A DNA stretch of 64,000 nt from RUG14130 sp045598325. GTDB taxonomy: Bacteria; Bacillota; Clostridia; Christensenellales; Aristaeellaceae. The stretch lies in contig JAZLLT010000064.1 in the NCBI GenBank assembly GCA_045598325.1, positions 1 through 64,000 on the forward strand, in the 5' to 3' direction. The notes beneath the pieces are model-generated. The model was not told the origin of the DNA and did not search any database. It was given only the letters and a program-made list of their open reading frames with translations. Made by a program: the position numbers and the translations under genes. Each line of letters opens with the position of its first letter. Positions within the stretch are counted from its first letter, which is position 1. Of the stretch, positions 52,818-60,824 are shown piece by piece.

Positions 52818-54454
52818 TCGTAGTCCTCCGCCTTGACCGAAAGAGAGTCGAAGTACGCATCGCTCTGCAGACTGCGCAGGAAGCGGATCTCCTCCGCGGG
52901 CGCGTTGATGCGGGTGATGCGGTGACCCTTCTTATCGGCATAGTTGCCGAAAGTGCCGTTGGACAGCACGCTGACCTGCAGGGGATCCATGCCCAGCAGG
53001 CGCTTTAAGTCGTTGTAGTCGCTGTCCATGTATTTGAAGTAGATGCCGATGTGCTCCACGAGGATCTTCTGCGTGAGGGCGAAATTGACCGCGTGCCCTT
53101 CCTGCATCTCGAGGTAGATATGCAGGAACGGATGCCCTTTCTCATCGAATTCCTTGGCGGCGCACCAGTCGCCGATGGGCAGGTGGGAAATCTCGATGAC
53201 ACTCCCGATGGAATCCTCGGTGATGCGGGTGAAGCCGGCGATGTCGATGACCCACGGCACCCGGTCCACATAGCGGAAACGGGGGATGTGGATGTCGTCT
53301 TCGGCGCTGGACAGACCCACGCACAGGTACACATCTCCGGTGCGGTAGCGGGCAAAGGCGCCGCCTTTGAGTACGGAGATGATGAGTTCGTATTTTTCGC
53401 CCGGGCGCACCTCGCTGATGAGGCAGGTGGCGTGGGGCGCGTTTTCGTCGTTGTGAAGCGCGATGCTCTGGGAAATGGGCAGGAACTCGTAGAAGCAGGC
53501 GTCCGGGAAGAAGTAGATGTCCTCGCGGCTCCAGGTCTCGCAGCCGATGAGGGTCGGCTCGGTGCCGGCAAACAGTTCCATGGGACGGATGCCCCACATC
53601 TGCTCCAGTTCGTCCTTGTAGCAGGCGTTGTCCGTGCCCGCGCAGACGAGGGCGGTCAGTTTGAACAGATCCTTCGGCAGTACGCCGCGGTTCTGCATAC
53701 GGGCGCGCAGTTTTGCCCGGAGGATGCGGAAGATCATGGCAGGGCAAAGGCTCGTGTGCCCGCCGCCTCCGCCGGAGGAGCTGCCGTTCAGCATGTCGAT
53801 CAAGAAATTGCTGATGACATACGCCACGCTGCCCATGGAGAAGAAGTAGTCCACACCCTTTTTGAGGGACAGTTTGATGCCTTCCTTGCTCTGCTGGGAG
53901 AAGGACATCGTCTTTGCTTCCTCGCGGGAGGGCATGAGTTCAAAACCGGTTTTCTGCTCGAGCACCAATCCCATGAGTCCCGTGGGGTAGGGCAGGGGCG
54001 CGAAACCGCTCATGACCTTCTTACCCAGACGGAACTTGTACTTTCCGTAGGAGCCGAACAGGATCAGGCAGGCGGCGGTGTTGGAACGGTAGGTGTCCAG
54101 CATCGCCTGGGTATAGGGCGCCACTTTGAGGGGGCGGATGCCGCCTTCCCAGGTGGTCTTGATCCAGATGGCGGGCGGCGCGGGGAGCATATCTTCCCGC
54201 TGCTCCAGCAGGATCTCCGCGTAGTCCTCGTAGTTGGTAAGCGGCACCGCTTCGCGGAACTCCGCCACGGTCTTCGGCTTTTTGCCGTTTAAGAATTTCT
54301 GCCCCAGACCGCAGTTGCTCCACAGGTCGATCTGCTCCAGCATGAGCCGGTTCTGGATCTCCATATAGCCGTCCGTGTCAAAATCGAGAAAGCCCAGATA
54401 GGTTTTCCACACGGTGGCGCAGTCGGCCATGCGAAGTTCTTCATCAACCTTCAT
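52814..54454 (-). CDS. GH3-family acyl-adenylating enzyme (acyl-acid amide synthetase-like)
   Basis: 546 residues. GH3 enzymes, best known from plants, adenylate acyl acids and join them to amino acids. Family blocks seen: PKTVAEFREAVPLTNYEDY, the GSSSGG-type P-loop NGSSSGGGGGH, FAGTEPTLIGCETW, FFPDACFYEFLPI and FARYRTGDVYLCVG. Bacterial members exist but are poorly studied. It sits between a membrane methyltransferase (ATGA overlap) and a c-di-GMP protein (ATGA overlap) in an operon with an ABC exporter. Production of an amidated or methylated acyl molecule for export is an inference. Confidence 0.85.
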   Translation of the reverse strand: MKVDEELRMADCATVWKTYLGFLDFDTDGYMEIQNRLMLEQIDLWSNCGLGQKFLNGKKPKTVAEFREAVPLTNYEDYAEILLEQREDMLPAPPAIWIKTTWEGGIRPLKVAPYTQAMLDTYRSNTAACLILFGSYGKYKFRLGKKVMSGFAPLPYPTGLMGLVLEQKTGFELMPSREEAKTMSFSQQSKEGIKLSLKKGVDYFFSMGSVAYVISNFLIDMLNGSSSGGGGGHTSLCPAMIFRILRAKLRARMQNRGVLPKDLFKLTALVCAGTDNACYKDELEQMWGIRPMELFAGTEPTLIGCETWSREDIYFFPDACFYEFLPISQSIALHNDENAPHATCLISEVRPGEKYELIISVLKGGAFARYRTGDVYLCVGLSSAEDDIHIPRFRYVDRVPWVIDIAGFTRITEDSIGSVIEISHLPIGDWCAAKEFDEKGHPFLHIYLEMQEGHAVNFALTQKILVEHIGIYFKYMDSDYNDLKRLLGMDPLQVSVLSNGTFGNYADKKGHRITRINAPAEEIRFLRSLQSDAYFDSLSVKAEDYE

Positions 54455-55008
54455 CGATCGTTCCTCTTCCGTCCGAATAGTGCGCCGGCCTTCTTGAGAT
54501 CCGGCAAAAGAAAACGGGAATGATGTTTATATTCCTCATAACCCGGAAGGGTCTTGGGGAAAGTCCATTTGTCCTGCAGGAGGGCGTACAGAATGTCACC
54601 GAGCCCCACCGCCAGAGCGGTTACAGTCAGTTCCTTCGAGGGACACGCCGCAACCAGAAACAATAGCGCGATGACCAGGAATGTAACGCCCGGATGGCGG
54701 CAGAGAGAATACACGCCGCCGGTATAGACTTTCTTTTCGCCCTTCAGCTCCGTCCCGTCAAAGGGGATGGCGAAAAAGATGGCGTACACGGTCAAAAGCA
54801 GGAATAGCGCGCAGGGGAGAAGAAACAGGCTTTTCAGGGCGGTCAGCGCCCCGATGCCGCGGATGAAGGCGCTGATAAGCGCCCAGATCCACAGGACGGT
54901 GCCTGCCCAGAACAGATTTCTCCATACGAAGTTTTTTCTGCCCCAGACGGTGCCCGCGTCATACAGCGCGAACAGAATGAGGCCCCAAATCGCCAGGGCG
55001 GTATTCAT
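54451..55008 (-). CDS. ICMT/PEMT-like integral membrane methyltransferase
   Basis: 185 residues from ATG 55008 (GGAGTGTTGTATAC). About five hydrophobic segments (MNTALAIWGLILFALYDAG, LFWAGTVLWIWALISAF, LFLLPCALFLLLTVYAIFFA and others) precede the SAM-binding end, VYSLCRHPGVTFLVIALL (R-H-P), LPGYEEYKHHSRFLLPDL. This is the arrangement of isoprenylcysteine carboxyl methyltransferases and phospholipid N-methyltransferases. The substrate is unknown. It heads the five-gene operon. Confidence 0.75.
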   Translation of the reverse strand: MNTALAIWGLILFALYDAGTVWGRKNFVWRNLFWAGTVLWIWALISAFIRGIGALTALKSLFLLPCALFLLLTVYAIFFAIPFDGTELKGEKKVYTGGVYSLCRHPGVTFLVIALLFLVAACPSKELTVTALAVGLGDILYALLQDKWTFPKTLPGYEEYKHHSRFLLPDLKKAGALFGRKRNDR

Positions 55009-55038
55009 GTATACAACACTCCATAATAATGTTCTTAT

Positions 55039-55067
55039 ATTGTACCACAAGAATACAAATTTTTCAA
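55039..55067 (-). promoter_or_regulatory. Promoter of the ICMT-GH3-HD-GYP-ABC operon
   Basis: On the minus strand TTGAAA (55062-55067), a 17-base spacer and TACAAT (55039-55044), 31 bases before the ICMT ATG. Confidence 0.75.
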
Positions 55068-55112
55068 CTTGTAACCGAAGAAAATTTCCAAAAGTAACTC
55101 GAAAAGTAACCG

Positions 55113-55142
55113 CAAAAATACCGGACCCCGTCGGGGCCCGGT
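55113..55142 (-). terminator. Terminator of the XRE-cupin-ligase gene
   Basis: On the minus strand ACCGGGCCCCG pairs with CGGGGTCCGGT (one mismatch) and is followed by ATTTTTG. Confidence 0.85.
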
Positions 55143-55150
55143 AAAATGGG

Positions 55151-57427
55151 TTACAGTTGCGAGCGGATGATCTTGCCCGAGATGGTCTTGGGCAGTTCGT
55201 CGCGGAACACCACGATCCTCGGATACTTGTATGGGGCCGTGCGGCTCTTGACATAATTCTGGATCTCTTTTTTGAGTTCCTCGGTGGGCTCGGTGCCTTT
55301 GGTAAGGACTATGGAGGCTTTCACTACCTGACCGCGGATCTCGTCCGGGGCGGCGGAAACGCCGCATTCCAGCACATAGGGCAGTTCCATGATGACGCTC
55401 TCGATCTCGAACGGCCCGATGCGGTAGCCGGAACTCTTGATGAGATCGTCCACGCGGCCCACATACCAGAAGTAACCGTCTTCGTCCCGCCACGCGGTGT
55501 CGCCCGTATGGAACAGTCCGTCCGAAACATCCAGTTCGGGCATCTGTTTTTCGTTGTTGTAGTAGCCCAGCGTGAGACCGCAGGGGCGCTTGCCGTCTTT
55601 GATGTGCAGCACGATCTCGCCGGTCTCACCCTGCTTGACGGGGTTGCCGTCGTGGTCCACGATGTCCACATCGAAGCCGGGCACGGGCTTGCCCATGGAG
55701 CCGACCTTCGGGCGCATGCCCGCGAGGTTGCCGATGATGAGGGTGGTCTCGGTCTGTCCGAAACCTTCCATGAGGGAGATGCCCGTGGCTTCCTTGAAGC
55801 GGTGGAACACCTCGGGGTTCAGTGCCTCGCCCGCGATGGTGGCGTGCTTGATGGAGGAGAGGTCGTATTTGTTGAGGTCTTCCTTGATGAGGAAGCGGTA
55901 CATGGTGGGCGGCGCGCAGAAAGTGCTGATGTTGTATTTGGCAAACATCGGCAGGATGTCCGCGGCGTTGAAGCGGTCGAAGTCATACACGAAGGTGGCG
56001 GCCTCGCTCATCCACTGGCCGTAGAGTTTGCCCCAGAGCGCCTTGCCCCAGCCGGTATCGGAGATGGTGAAGTGGGGACCGTTGGGGTCCACGCAGTGCC
56101 AGTATTTGCCGGTGCAGAAGTGACCGAGGGGATATTTGCAGGAGTGGGTCGCGATCTTGGGGTAGCCCGTGGTGCCGCTGGTGAACAGCATGAGCATGGG
56201 ATCGTCGCCCTTGATGGAGTCCTCCGTGCGCTCGAACACGCTGGAGAAGCGGATGTACTCTTTGTCGAAATCGCGCCAGCCGTCCCGCTCGCCCTCGACG
56301 ATGAGCTTGTGCTTGAGGCCGGGGCACTGCGCCGCGGCAAGATCCACCTGCTCGGCGACGCCGCCCGTTCCGGTACACACGATGGCGGAAACACCTGCGG
56401 CGGTAAAGCGGTAGGTGAAGTCGTGCTCCACCAACTGGTTGGTGGCGGGGATGGCGATGGCACCCAGTTTGCAAAGACCCATCATGCACAGCCAGAACTC
56501 GTAGTGGCGGCGGAGCACCAGCATCACGCGGTCGCCCTTCTTGATGCCGAGGGAGGAGAAGTAGTTGGCGACGCGGTTACTGCCCTTGCTGATCTCCTTG
56601 AAGGTGAATCGGGTCTCCACCTTATCGCGGCTCACATGGAGCATGGCGAGTTTGTCGGGCTTGGCTTTGGCAAGACCGTCCACGATGTCGAAAGCGAAAT
56701 TGAACTTGTCCGCGTTCTTGAAGGAAATGTCTTTGACCAGTCCGTGCTCGTCTTCGGCGACATCCACGAAGGAATCGTAGATGAGTTTTTCGGTGCTCTT
56801 GGCGGCGACGATGGTATCGCTGATCTCGTCCTCCGCCTTTTCTTCGCCGGGCAGGACCACGGCGCAGAACAGACAGTCCGCGCCGTCTACGGCGATCATG
56901 CCGTGAGGCGTGGAGGAATCGTAGTAGATGCTGTCGCCTTCGTGCAGGATCTCGCTGTGCTCGCCGACCTGCACCTTGAGGGCGCCCTGAATGACCAGGT
57001 CGAATTCCTGACCGCTGTGCTTGGTGGTGTGGATGGGACGGTTCTGCTGCTCGGGCAGATATTCATACCGCACGAAATACGGCTCGGCGATCTTGTTTTT
57101 GAACAGGGGCGCCAGAGAGCGGATCTCGATGCCCTGCTCGCGGGCGGTGAGCCTGCCCTGTCCCTTGCGGGTCACGGTGTAGCCGGTCAGGTGGGTGCTT
57201 TTGCCCTCCATGATCTCCGTGATATCCACATTGAATTCCCGGGCGCAGTTGTGGATGAAGGTGAACGGCAGGTCCGCCAGACCCTCTTCATAGGTGCGGT
57301 ACAGTTCCTCCGTCAGCCCGGTGCGCGCCGCCATCTCCTCCATGGAGAAGCCGGAGATCTCTCTCAGTTCCCGAATTCGGGAGGCCACCTCGTACAGTTT
57401 ATCCGACGCGGAATATCCGTTTTGCAT
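55151..57427 (-). CDS. XRE-cupin-acyl-CoA synthetase fusion (AMP-forming)
   Basis: 758 residues with three parts. An XRE-type HTH (about 15-65; SRIRELREISGFSMEEMAARTGLTEELYRTYEEG) is followed by a cupin (about 110-190; HSGQEFDLVIQGALKV, LHEGDSIYYDSSTPHGM). A complete adenylate-forming ligase (about 235-758) follows with LFTSGTTGYPK, FGQTETT, GDTAWRDEDGYFWYVGR and PKTISGKI. The ligase half resembles medium-chain acyl-CoA synthetases. HTH-cupin pairs usually regulate, so the enzyme may sense its own product. Such fusions occur in Clostridia; the acid substrate is unknown. A T-box leader lies directly upstream. Ribosome site GGGAGGTTGGTCAC. Confidence 0.88.
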   Translation of the reverse strand: MQNGYSASDKLYEVASRIRELREISGFSMEEMAARTGLTEELYRTYEEGLADLPFTFIHNCAREFNVDITEIMEGKSTHLTGYTVTRKGQGRLTAREQGIEIRSLAPLFKNKIAEPYFVRYEYLPEQQNRPIHTTKHSGQEFDLVIQGALKVQVGEHSEILHEGDSIYYDSSTPHGMIAVDGADCLFCAVVLPGEEKAEDEISDTIVAAKSTEKLIYDSFVDVAEDEHGLVKDISFKNADKFNFAFDIVDGLAKAKPDKLAMLHVSRDKVETRFTFKEISKGSNRVANYFSSLGIKKGDRVMLVLRRHYEFWLCMMGLCKLGAIAIPATNQLVEHDFTYRFTAAGVSAIVCTGTGGVAEQVDLAAAQCPGLKHKLIVEGERDGWRDFDKEYIRFSSVFERTEDSIKGDDPMLMLFTSGTTGYPKIATHSCKYPLGHFCTGKYWHCVDPNGPHFTISDTGWGKALWGKLYGQWMSEAATFVYDFDRFNAADILPMFAKYNISTFCAPPTMYRFLIKEDLNKYDLSSIKHATIAGEALNPEVFHRFKEATGISLMEGFGQTETTLIIGNLAGMRPKVGSMGKPVPGFDVDIVDHDGNPVKQGETGEIVLHIKDGKRPCGLTLGYYNNEKQMPELDVSDGLFHTGDTAWRDEDGYFWYVGRVDDLIKSSGYRIGPFEIESVIMELPYVLECGVSAAPDEIRGQVVKASIVLTKGTEPTEELKKEIQNYVKSRTAPYKYPRIVVFRDELPKTISGKIIRSQL

Positions 57428-57452
57428 GTGACCAACCTCCCTTTCTCATAAT

Positions 57453-57702
57453 AAAAACGCCCCGGGATATCCAATATCCTGAGGCGGAATAACCATTCCG
57501 TGGTACCACTCAAGTTGCGCTTTCGCGCCGCTTTGCGGGCTCTGTCAAGCCCCGCGCCTTTAACGCTGCGCCTGCGGAAACGGCTGAATCGGTTCACCGT
57601 TCCGGTTCGGAAGTGATGGGCAATAACGCTTCGTTGCGCCGGCTTTCACCATACCCGGCTCGCTTTGGCAAGTTCCCGTCCGCCGTCTTCGTCATGACCG
57701 TT
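57453..57702 (-). promoter_or_regulatory. T-box riboswitch leader upstream of the XRE-cupin-ligase gene
   Basis: On the minus strand the T-box sequence TGAGTGGTACCACGGA (57497-57512) is followed by a terminator hairpin (57453-57486; CGCCTCAGGATAT paired with ATATCCCGGGGCG, then TTTTTATT). The distal stem I block AGCGAGCCGGG...TGGTGAAAGCCGG (57641-57664) is the conserved double-T-loop region. T-boxes read the charging state of one tRNA. I cannot fix the specifier codon by eye; sequences before CACTTCCGAAC suggest ATC or CAT as candidates only. Confidence 0.85.
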
Positions 57703-57708
57703 GTGCGA

Positions 57709-57737
57709 ATGATACCACCAAAGGCGCGATTTGTCAA
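57709..57737 (-). promoter_or_regulatory. Promoter of the T-box leader
   Basis: On the minus strand TTGACA (57732-57737), a 17-base spacer and TATCAT (57709-57714), placing transcription start near 57702. Confidence 0.85.
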
Positions 57738-57790
57738 CCGAAATAAACGGAATTTAATGTACTTCGCAGGGATAAATTTACCTGTTTCGT

Positions 57791-57796
57791 TATAAT
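57791..57796 (+). promoter_or_regulatory. -10 element of the histidine phosphatase gene
   Basis: TATAAT 24 bases before the ATG at 57820; no clear -35. Confidence 0.5.
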
Positions 57797-57819
57797 AGGA
57801 ACAAACAGAGGTGAAAACG

Positions 57820-58413
57820 ATGTATCTGTATCTGATCCGCCACGGTGAAAGCGTGGCAAACGCCGAAAATGCCCACGCGGGCTGGGCGCCCTACGACCTG
57901 ACCGAGTTGGGCAGGCAGCAGGCGGCGCGCACCCGTGAACTGCTGGGGGACATCCCTTTTTCGACCCTCTATGTCAGCGATGTCAAGCGCGCCCAGCAGA
58001 CCGCGAACATCATTTTCGGCGACATGCCCCGCACCTATATCACGGATTCCCGCGAGATGAACAACACCACCATGCGCGGGCTCCACTGGGACGAGATGTA
58101 CGAAAAATTCGGCGAGGAATATGCCGAGTGCCACGCGAAATTCGATTACGGCCCTCTGCATATCGACTGCGAGGGGAGTGCCCATTTCCTGCGCCGCGCG
58201 AAGGATTTTCTGGACAGCGTCGCCACCAATGACGATGTCCGCACCGCGGTGGTCTGCCACGCCGGCTTCATCCGCGCCTGCGCCGCCAATGTGCTGGGCC
58301 TCACCACCCACAATCCGCCGCTCACCTGCCGCAACGCCTCCGTGTCCGTATTGAGTTATCATAACGATCGGTGGCGCCTTGTCCTCTGGGACGAGACCGA
58401 CGCGCTGCCGTAA
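57820..58413 (+). CDS. Histidine phosphatase superfamily protein (phosphoglycerate mutase-like)
   Basis: 197 residues. MYLYLIRHGESVANAENAHAG carries the catalytic His; LTELGRQQAARTRELL, LYVSDVKRAQQTANI and VVCHAGFIRACAANVLG (second His) complete the family pattern. Homologues include alpha-ribazole phosphatase and general sugar phosphatases; no specific substrate can be named. The ATG at 57820 is chosen because GAGGTG lies 6 bases upstream and the GTG at 57811 is part of that site. Confidence 0.87.
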   Translation: MYLYLIRHGESVANAENAHAGWAPYDLTELGRQQAARTRELLGDIPFSTLYVSDVKRAQQTANIIFGDMPRTYITDSREMNNTTMRGLHWDEMYEKFGEEYAECHAKFDYGPLHIDCEGSAHFLRRAKDFLDSVATNDDVRTAVVCHAGFIRACAANVLGLTTHNPPLTCRNASVSVLSYHNDRWRLVLWDETDALP

Positions 58414-58444
58414 GCGCGCATCGTGCGGGTTTCCGATAGATGAG

Positions 58445-58470
58445 GACGGTCCTCAGGGGACCGTCTTTTT
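58445..58470 (+). terminator. Terminator of the histidine phosphatase gene
   Basis: GACGGTCC pairs with GGACCGTC and is followed by TTTTT. Confidence 0.88.
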
Positions 58471-58521
58471 GTGTTGCCGTCACGGTCTGTCCACTTTCCG
58501 GTTGCCATCAACGGAACTTTC

Positions 58522-58530
58522 TGCTATAAT
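58522..58530 (+). promoter_or_regulatory. Extended -10 promoter of the P-loop/flavodoxin/NUDIX operon
   Basis: TGCTATAAT, 27 bases before the ATG at 58558. Confidence 0.6.
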
Positions 58531-58557
58531 AATACCAAATCGCTTTGGGAGAAAATT

Positions 58558-59223
58558 ATGCAGATCGAAAACAACATCCTGCGCCATTATCTGCGAGATG
58601 CCTACTTCATCACGGGAACGGCTTACGCCGGGAAATCCACCTCCGTGCATCTGCTGGCGGAACGGTTCGGCATGGTGGAGTGCGGTGAAAATTTCACCAA
58701 ACCGGTGACCGACATTGTCGCCGACGAAAAATGGCAGCCCAATCTCAACTATTTTAAGCGGATGAAGGACTGGAAGGAGTTCGTGACCCGTACGCCCGAG
58801 GAGTACGCAGGTTGGATCTTCGGGAACATGGAGGAGATCGTGGGCTTTGAAATCGCGGAGATCATCTCGCGTTCGCAGGGCAGAAAGGTCATTGTGGACA
58901 CGAACCTGCCGCTTCATGTGCTTCATGAGATCTCCGATTACGATCATGTGGCGGTGATGGTCTGCCCGCAGAGCATGAGTGTGGACCGCTTTTTCGACCG
59001 TTCCGACCCCGAAAAGCAATTCCTGCTTTCCGTAATCGACAGCTGCGAAAACCGCGATGAAGTCATGGAAAATTACCGCCGGATACTGGAAAGAATCAAC
59101 AGCAAAGAGAATTACGATGAATTGGTCGGCAGCGGCTTTTTCACCCTCGTCCGCGAAAACGACGGGCGCGACACGCGGGAAGAAGTGCTGATGAAACTGG
59201 CGGAGCATTTCAAACTGATATGA
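58558..59223 (+). CDS. P-loop NTPase/kinase-like protein of unknown function
   Basis: 221 residues. AYFITGTAYAGKSTSVHLLAERFG is a Walker A (GxxxxGKST) at the N-terminus, as in small-molecule kinases. KVIVDTNLPLH may be the Walker B region, and RFFDRSDPEKQFLL could be a lid with Arg residues. I do not recognise a named family; a kinase or phosphotransferase on a small molecule is the best guess. ATG 58558 follows GGGAGA. It overlaps the flavodoxin gene by 4 bases. Confidence 0.7.
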   Translation: MQIENNILRHYLRDAYFITGTAYAGKSTSVHLLAERFGMVECGENFTKPVTDIVADEKWQPNLNYFKRMKDWKEFVTRTPEEYAGWIFGNMEEIVGFEIAEIISRSQGRKVIVDTNLPLHVLHEISDYDHVAVMVCPQSMSVDRFFDRSDPEKQFLLSVIDSCENRDEVMENYRRILERINSKENYDELVGSGFFTLVRENDGRDTREEVLMKLAEHFKLI

Positions 59224-59777
59224 GAAAAAATGTCCTGATCATCAACTGTTCTCCCGTGCGGACCGGCGCCACTGCGGAGATCGTCCGCACGGCGGGCGAA
59301 GCGCTGAAGGACGCGGGAGAGGTCAAAGAAATATGCATCGATGACTACCGCATCGGTTTCTGCAAAGGCTGCCGCGTCTGTCATACCACGGCGGAGTGCG
59401 TCCAAAAGGATGACCACGCCGCGCTGATGGACGAGTTCGCCCGTGCGGATGTCATCCTGTGCGTATCGCCTTCCTATTGGGCGGACATCCCCGGTGAGTT
59501 CAAGGTCTTCATCGACCGCTGCACGCCTTGGTGCAACACCCACGAGCCCCACGCGAAACTGCCCGCGGGCAAAAAGGGCTATGTCATTTCTCTGCGCACG
59601 GGTCCGGGCATCGCAGAGGCGGAGAAGGTGGCGGGCAGTATCGAACATTTCTACGGGCATCTGGAAATCAAAAACGGCGGGAAACTCTGTCTGACGAAGG
59701 TGGAAAACAAAGAGGATGCGATCGCGCGTAAGACGGAGATCACCGCGTTCTGCCGCAGTATAGCGGAGGAATTATGA
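59220..59777 (+). CDS. Flavodoxin-family NAD(P)H-dependent FMN reductase-like protein
   Basis: 185 residues. LIINCSPVRTGATAEIVRTA is the phosphate-binding loop of the flavodoxin fold. Next comes IGFCKGCRVCHTTAECVQKDD with a Cys-rich CxxC region typical of the iron-sulfur flavoprotein (Isf)-like group. SPSYWADIPGEFKVFIDRC binds the FMN ring. It probably reduces quinones or other small acceptors. ATGA coupling on both sides links it to the P-loop protein and the NUDIX gene. Confidence 0.85.
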   Translation: MRKNVLIINCSPVRTGATAEIVRTAGEALKDAGEVKEICIDDYRIGFCKGCRVCHTTAECVQKDDHAALMDEFARADVILCVSPSYWADIPGEFKVFIDRCTPWCNTHEPHAKLPAGKKGYVISLRTGPGIAEAEKVAGSIEHFYGHLEIKNGGKLCLTKVENKEDAIARKTEITAFCRSIAEEL

Positions 59778-60232
59778 GCGGATACATCATGGACCTACGC
59801 AAGATCGTGGGTCACCGCACCCTCATCCAGTGCGCGGCGAGCATCATCATTCTGGATGACAAAAACCGCGTGCTGCTGGGCAGACGCACCGACAACCGGC
59901 TGTGGGGCTATTCGGGCGGTTCGATGGAAATCGACGAGAAAGTCGAGGACTGCGCGAAGCGGGAACTCATGGAAGAAATGGGTCTCATCGCGGATGAAAT
60001 CGAGTTTTTTATGGTCAATTCAGGTCCCGAAGTCCACTATGTCTATCCCAACGGAGACGAGGTCTCCAATATCGAAATCATCTACCTGTGCCGCAAATGG
60101 CATGGGGAACCTGTCCCGCAGCCCGAGGAAGTGGAAGAACTGCGCTTTTTTGCGGCAAATGAGATCGACCTCACCATGATCTCGCCGCCCATCCGTCCCG
60201 TGATGAAGCGGCTGCTCATGATGCTTCGGTGA
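59774..60232 (+). CDS. NUDIX hydrolase
   Basis: 152 residues with an intact Nudix box, GGSMEIDEKVEDCAKRELMEEMGL. The N-terminal AASIIILDDKNRVLLGRRTDNRLWGYSGG is as in MutT/ADP-ribose pyrophosphatase-like enzymes of Bacillota. Its substrate cannot be told. Third gene of a coupled trio with the P-loop and flavodoxin genes. Confidence 0.87.
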   Translation: MSGYIMDLRKIVGHRTLIQCAASIIILDDKNRVLLGRRTDNRLWGYSGGSMEIDEKVEDCAKRELMEEMGLIADEIEFFMVNSGPEVHYVYPNGDEVSNIEIIYLCRKWHGEPVPQPEEVEELRFFAANEIDLTMISPPIRPVMKRLLMMLR

Positions 60233-60266
60233 GTATGCGTATATAGAAGCGGAAAAGGGAAATCAC

Positions 60267-60824
60267 ATGAATAAAGCCAAACTAACAAAACGCGTACTCC
60301 TTGCTCTGCTGTTGCTCATCCTGGTTGGTATCCTGTTTCCGAAAAAATTAGAAGCAGACGACGGCGGCACGGTTTATTACGATGCCCTGGCGTATGATGT
60401 GGTGAAATATCATGGCATGCGCTATCCTGTCACGGGTTATTGGGAGGGCACAACGGTCAATGTGCTGGGGCTCGAAGTCTGCAATGACATGGCGGAAAAG
60501 ACTTCCGTGTTCGGCGACACCGATGCCATCGTGAGCGTGTCCTTCACCACGGAGACCGGGCGCGGACCGTTCACGGCAGTAAATGAGGATCTGGATGAAA
60601 TCAGGCAGTGGCTCGCCTCGTTCCGCTGGCTCATGCCCGTCGAGGATGATGAACCCCTGCTGCCGGGTCTCGATTTCTTTGAAATCACCGTTGAATACGA
60701 GGGCGGCGGGACTTATACGGCGCCTTTGGGCATCGGAACACTGTTGTCGGCGCGGTACTATATCTGGGGCGGTCCGGTCCCGGACGCCTTTTACAGAACA
60801 CTCGGAATCACTTCGGAGGAATAA
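60267..60824 (+). CDS. Secreted hypothetical protein
   Basis: 185 residues. MNKAKLTKRVLLALLLLILVGILFPKK is a signal peptide or N-terminal anchor with no lipobox. The exported part (EADDGGTVYYDALAYDVVKYH...) is acidic and rich in Thr/Tyr/Glu with no motif I recognise. A ribosome site AAAGGGAAATCAC precedes it. It is followed at once by aspartate kinase, whose ATG abuts the stop, but no functional link is evident. Confidence 0.65.
   Translation: MNKAKLTKRVLLALLLLILVGILFPKKLEADDGGTVYYDALAYDVVKYHGMRYPVTGYWEGTTVNVLGLEVCNDMAEKTSVFGDTDAIVSVSFTTETGRGPFTAVNEDLDEIRQWLASFRWLMPVEDDEPLLPGLDFFEITVEYEGGGTYTAPLGIGTLLSARYYIWGGPVPDAFYRTLGITSEE

Noticed and set aside
57811..57813. GTG start for the histidine phosphatase
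   Set aside because: The GTG is part of the GAGGTG ribosome site; the ATG 9 bases on is correctly spaced.
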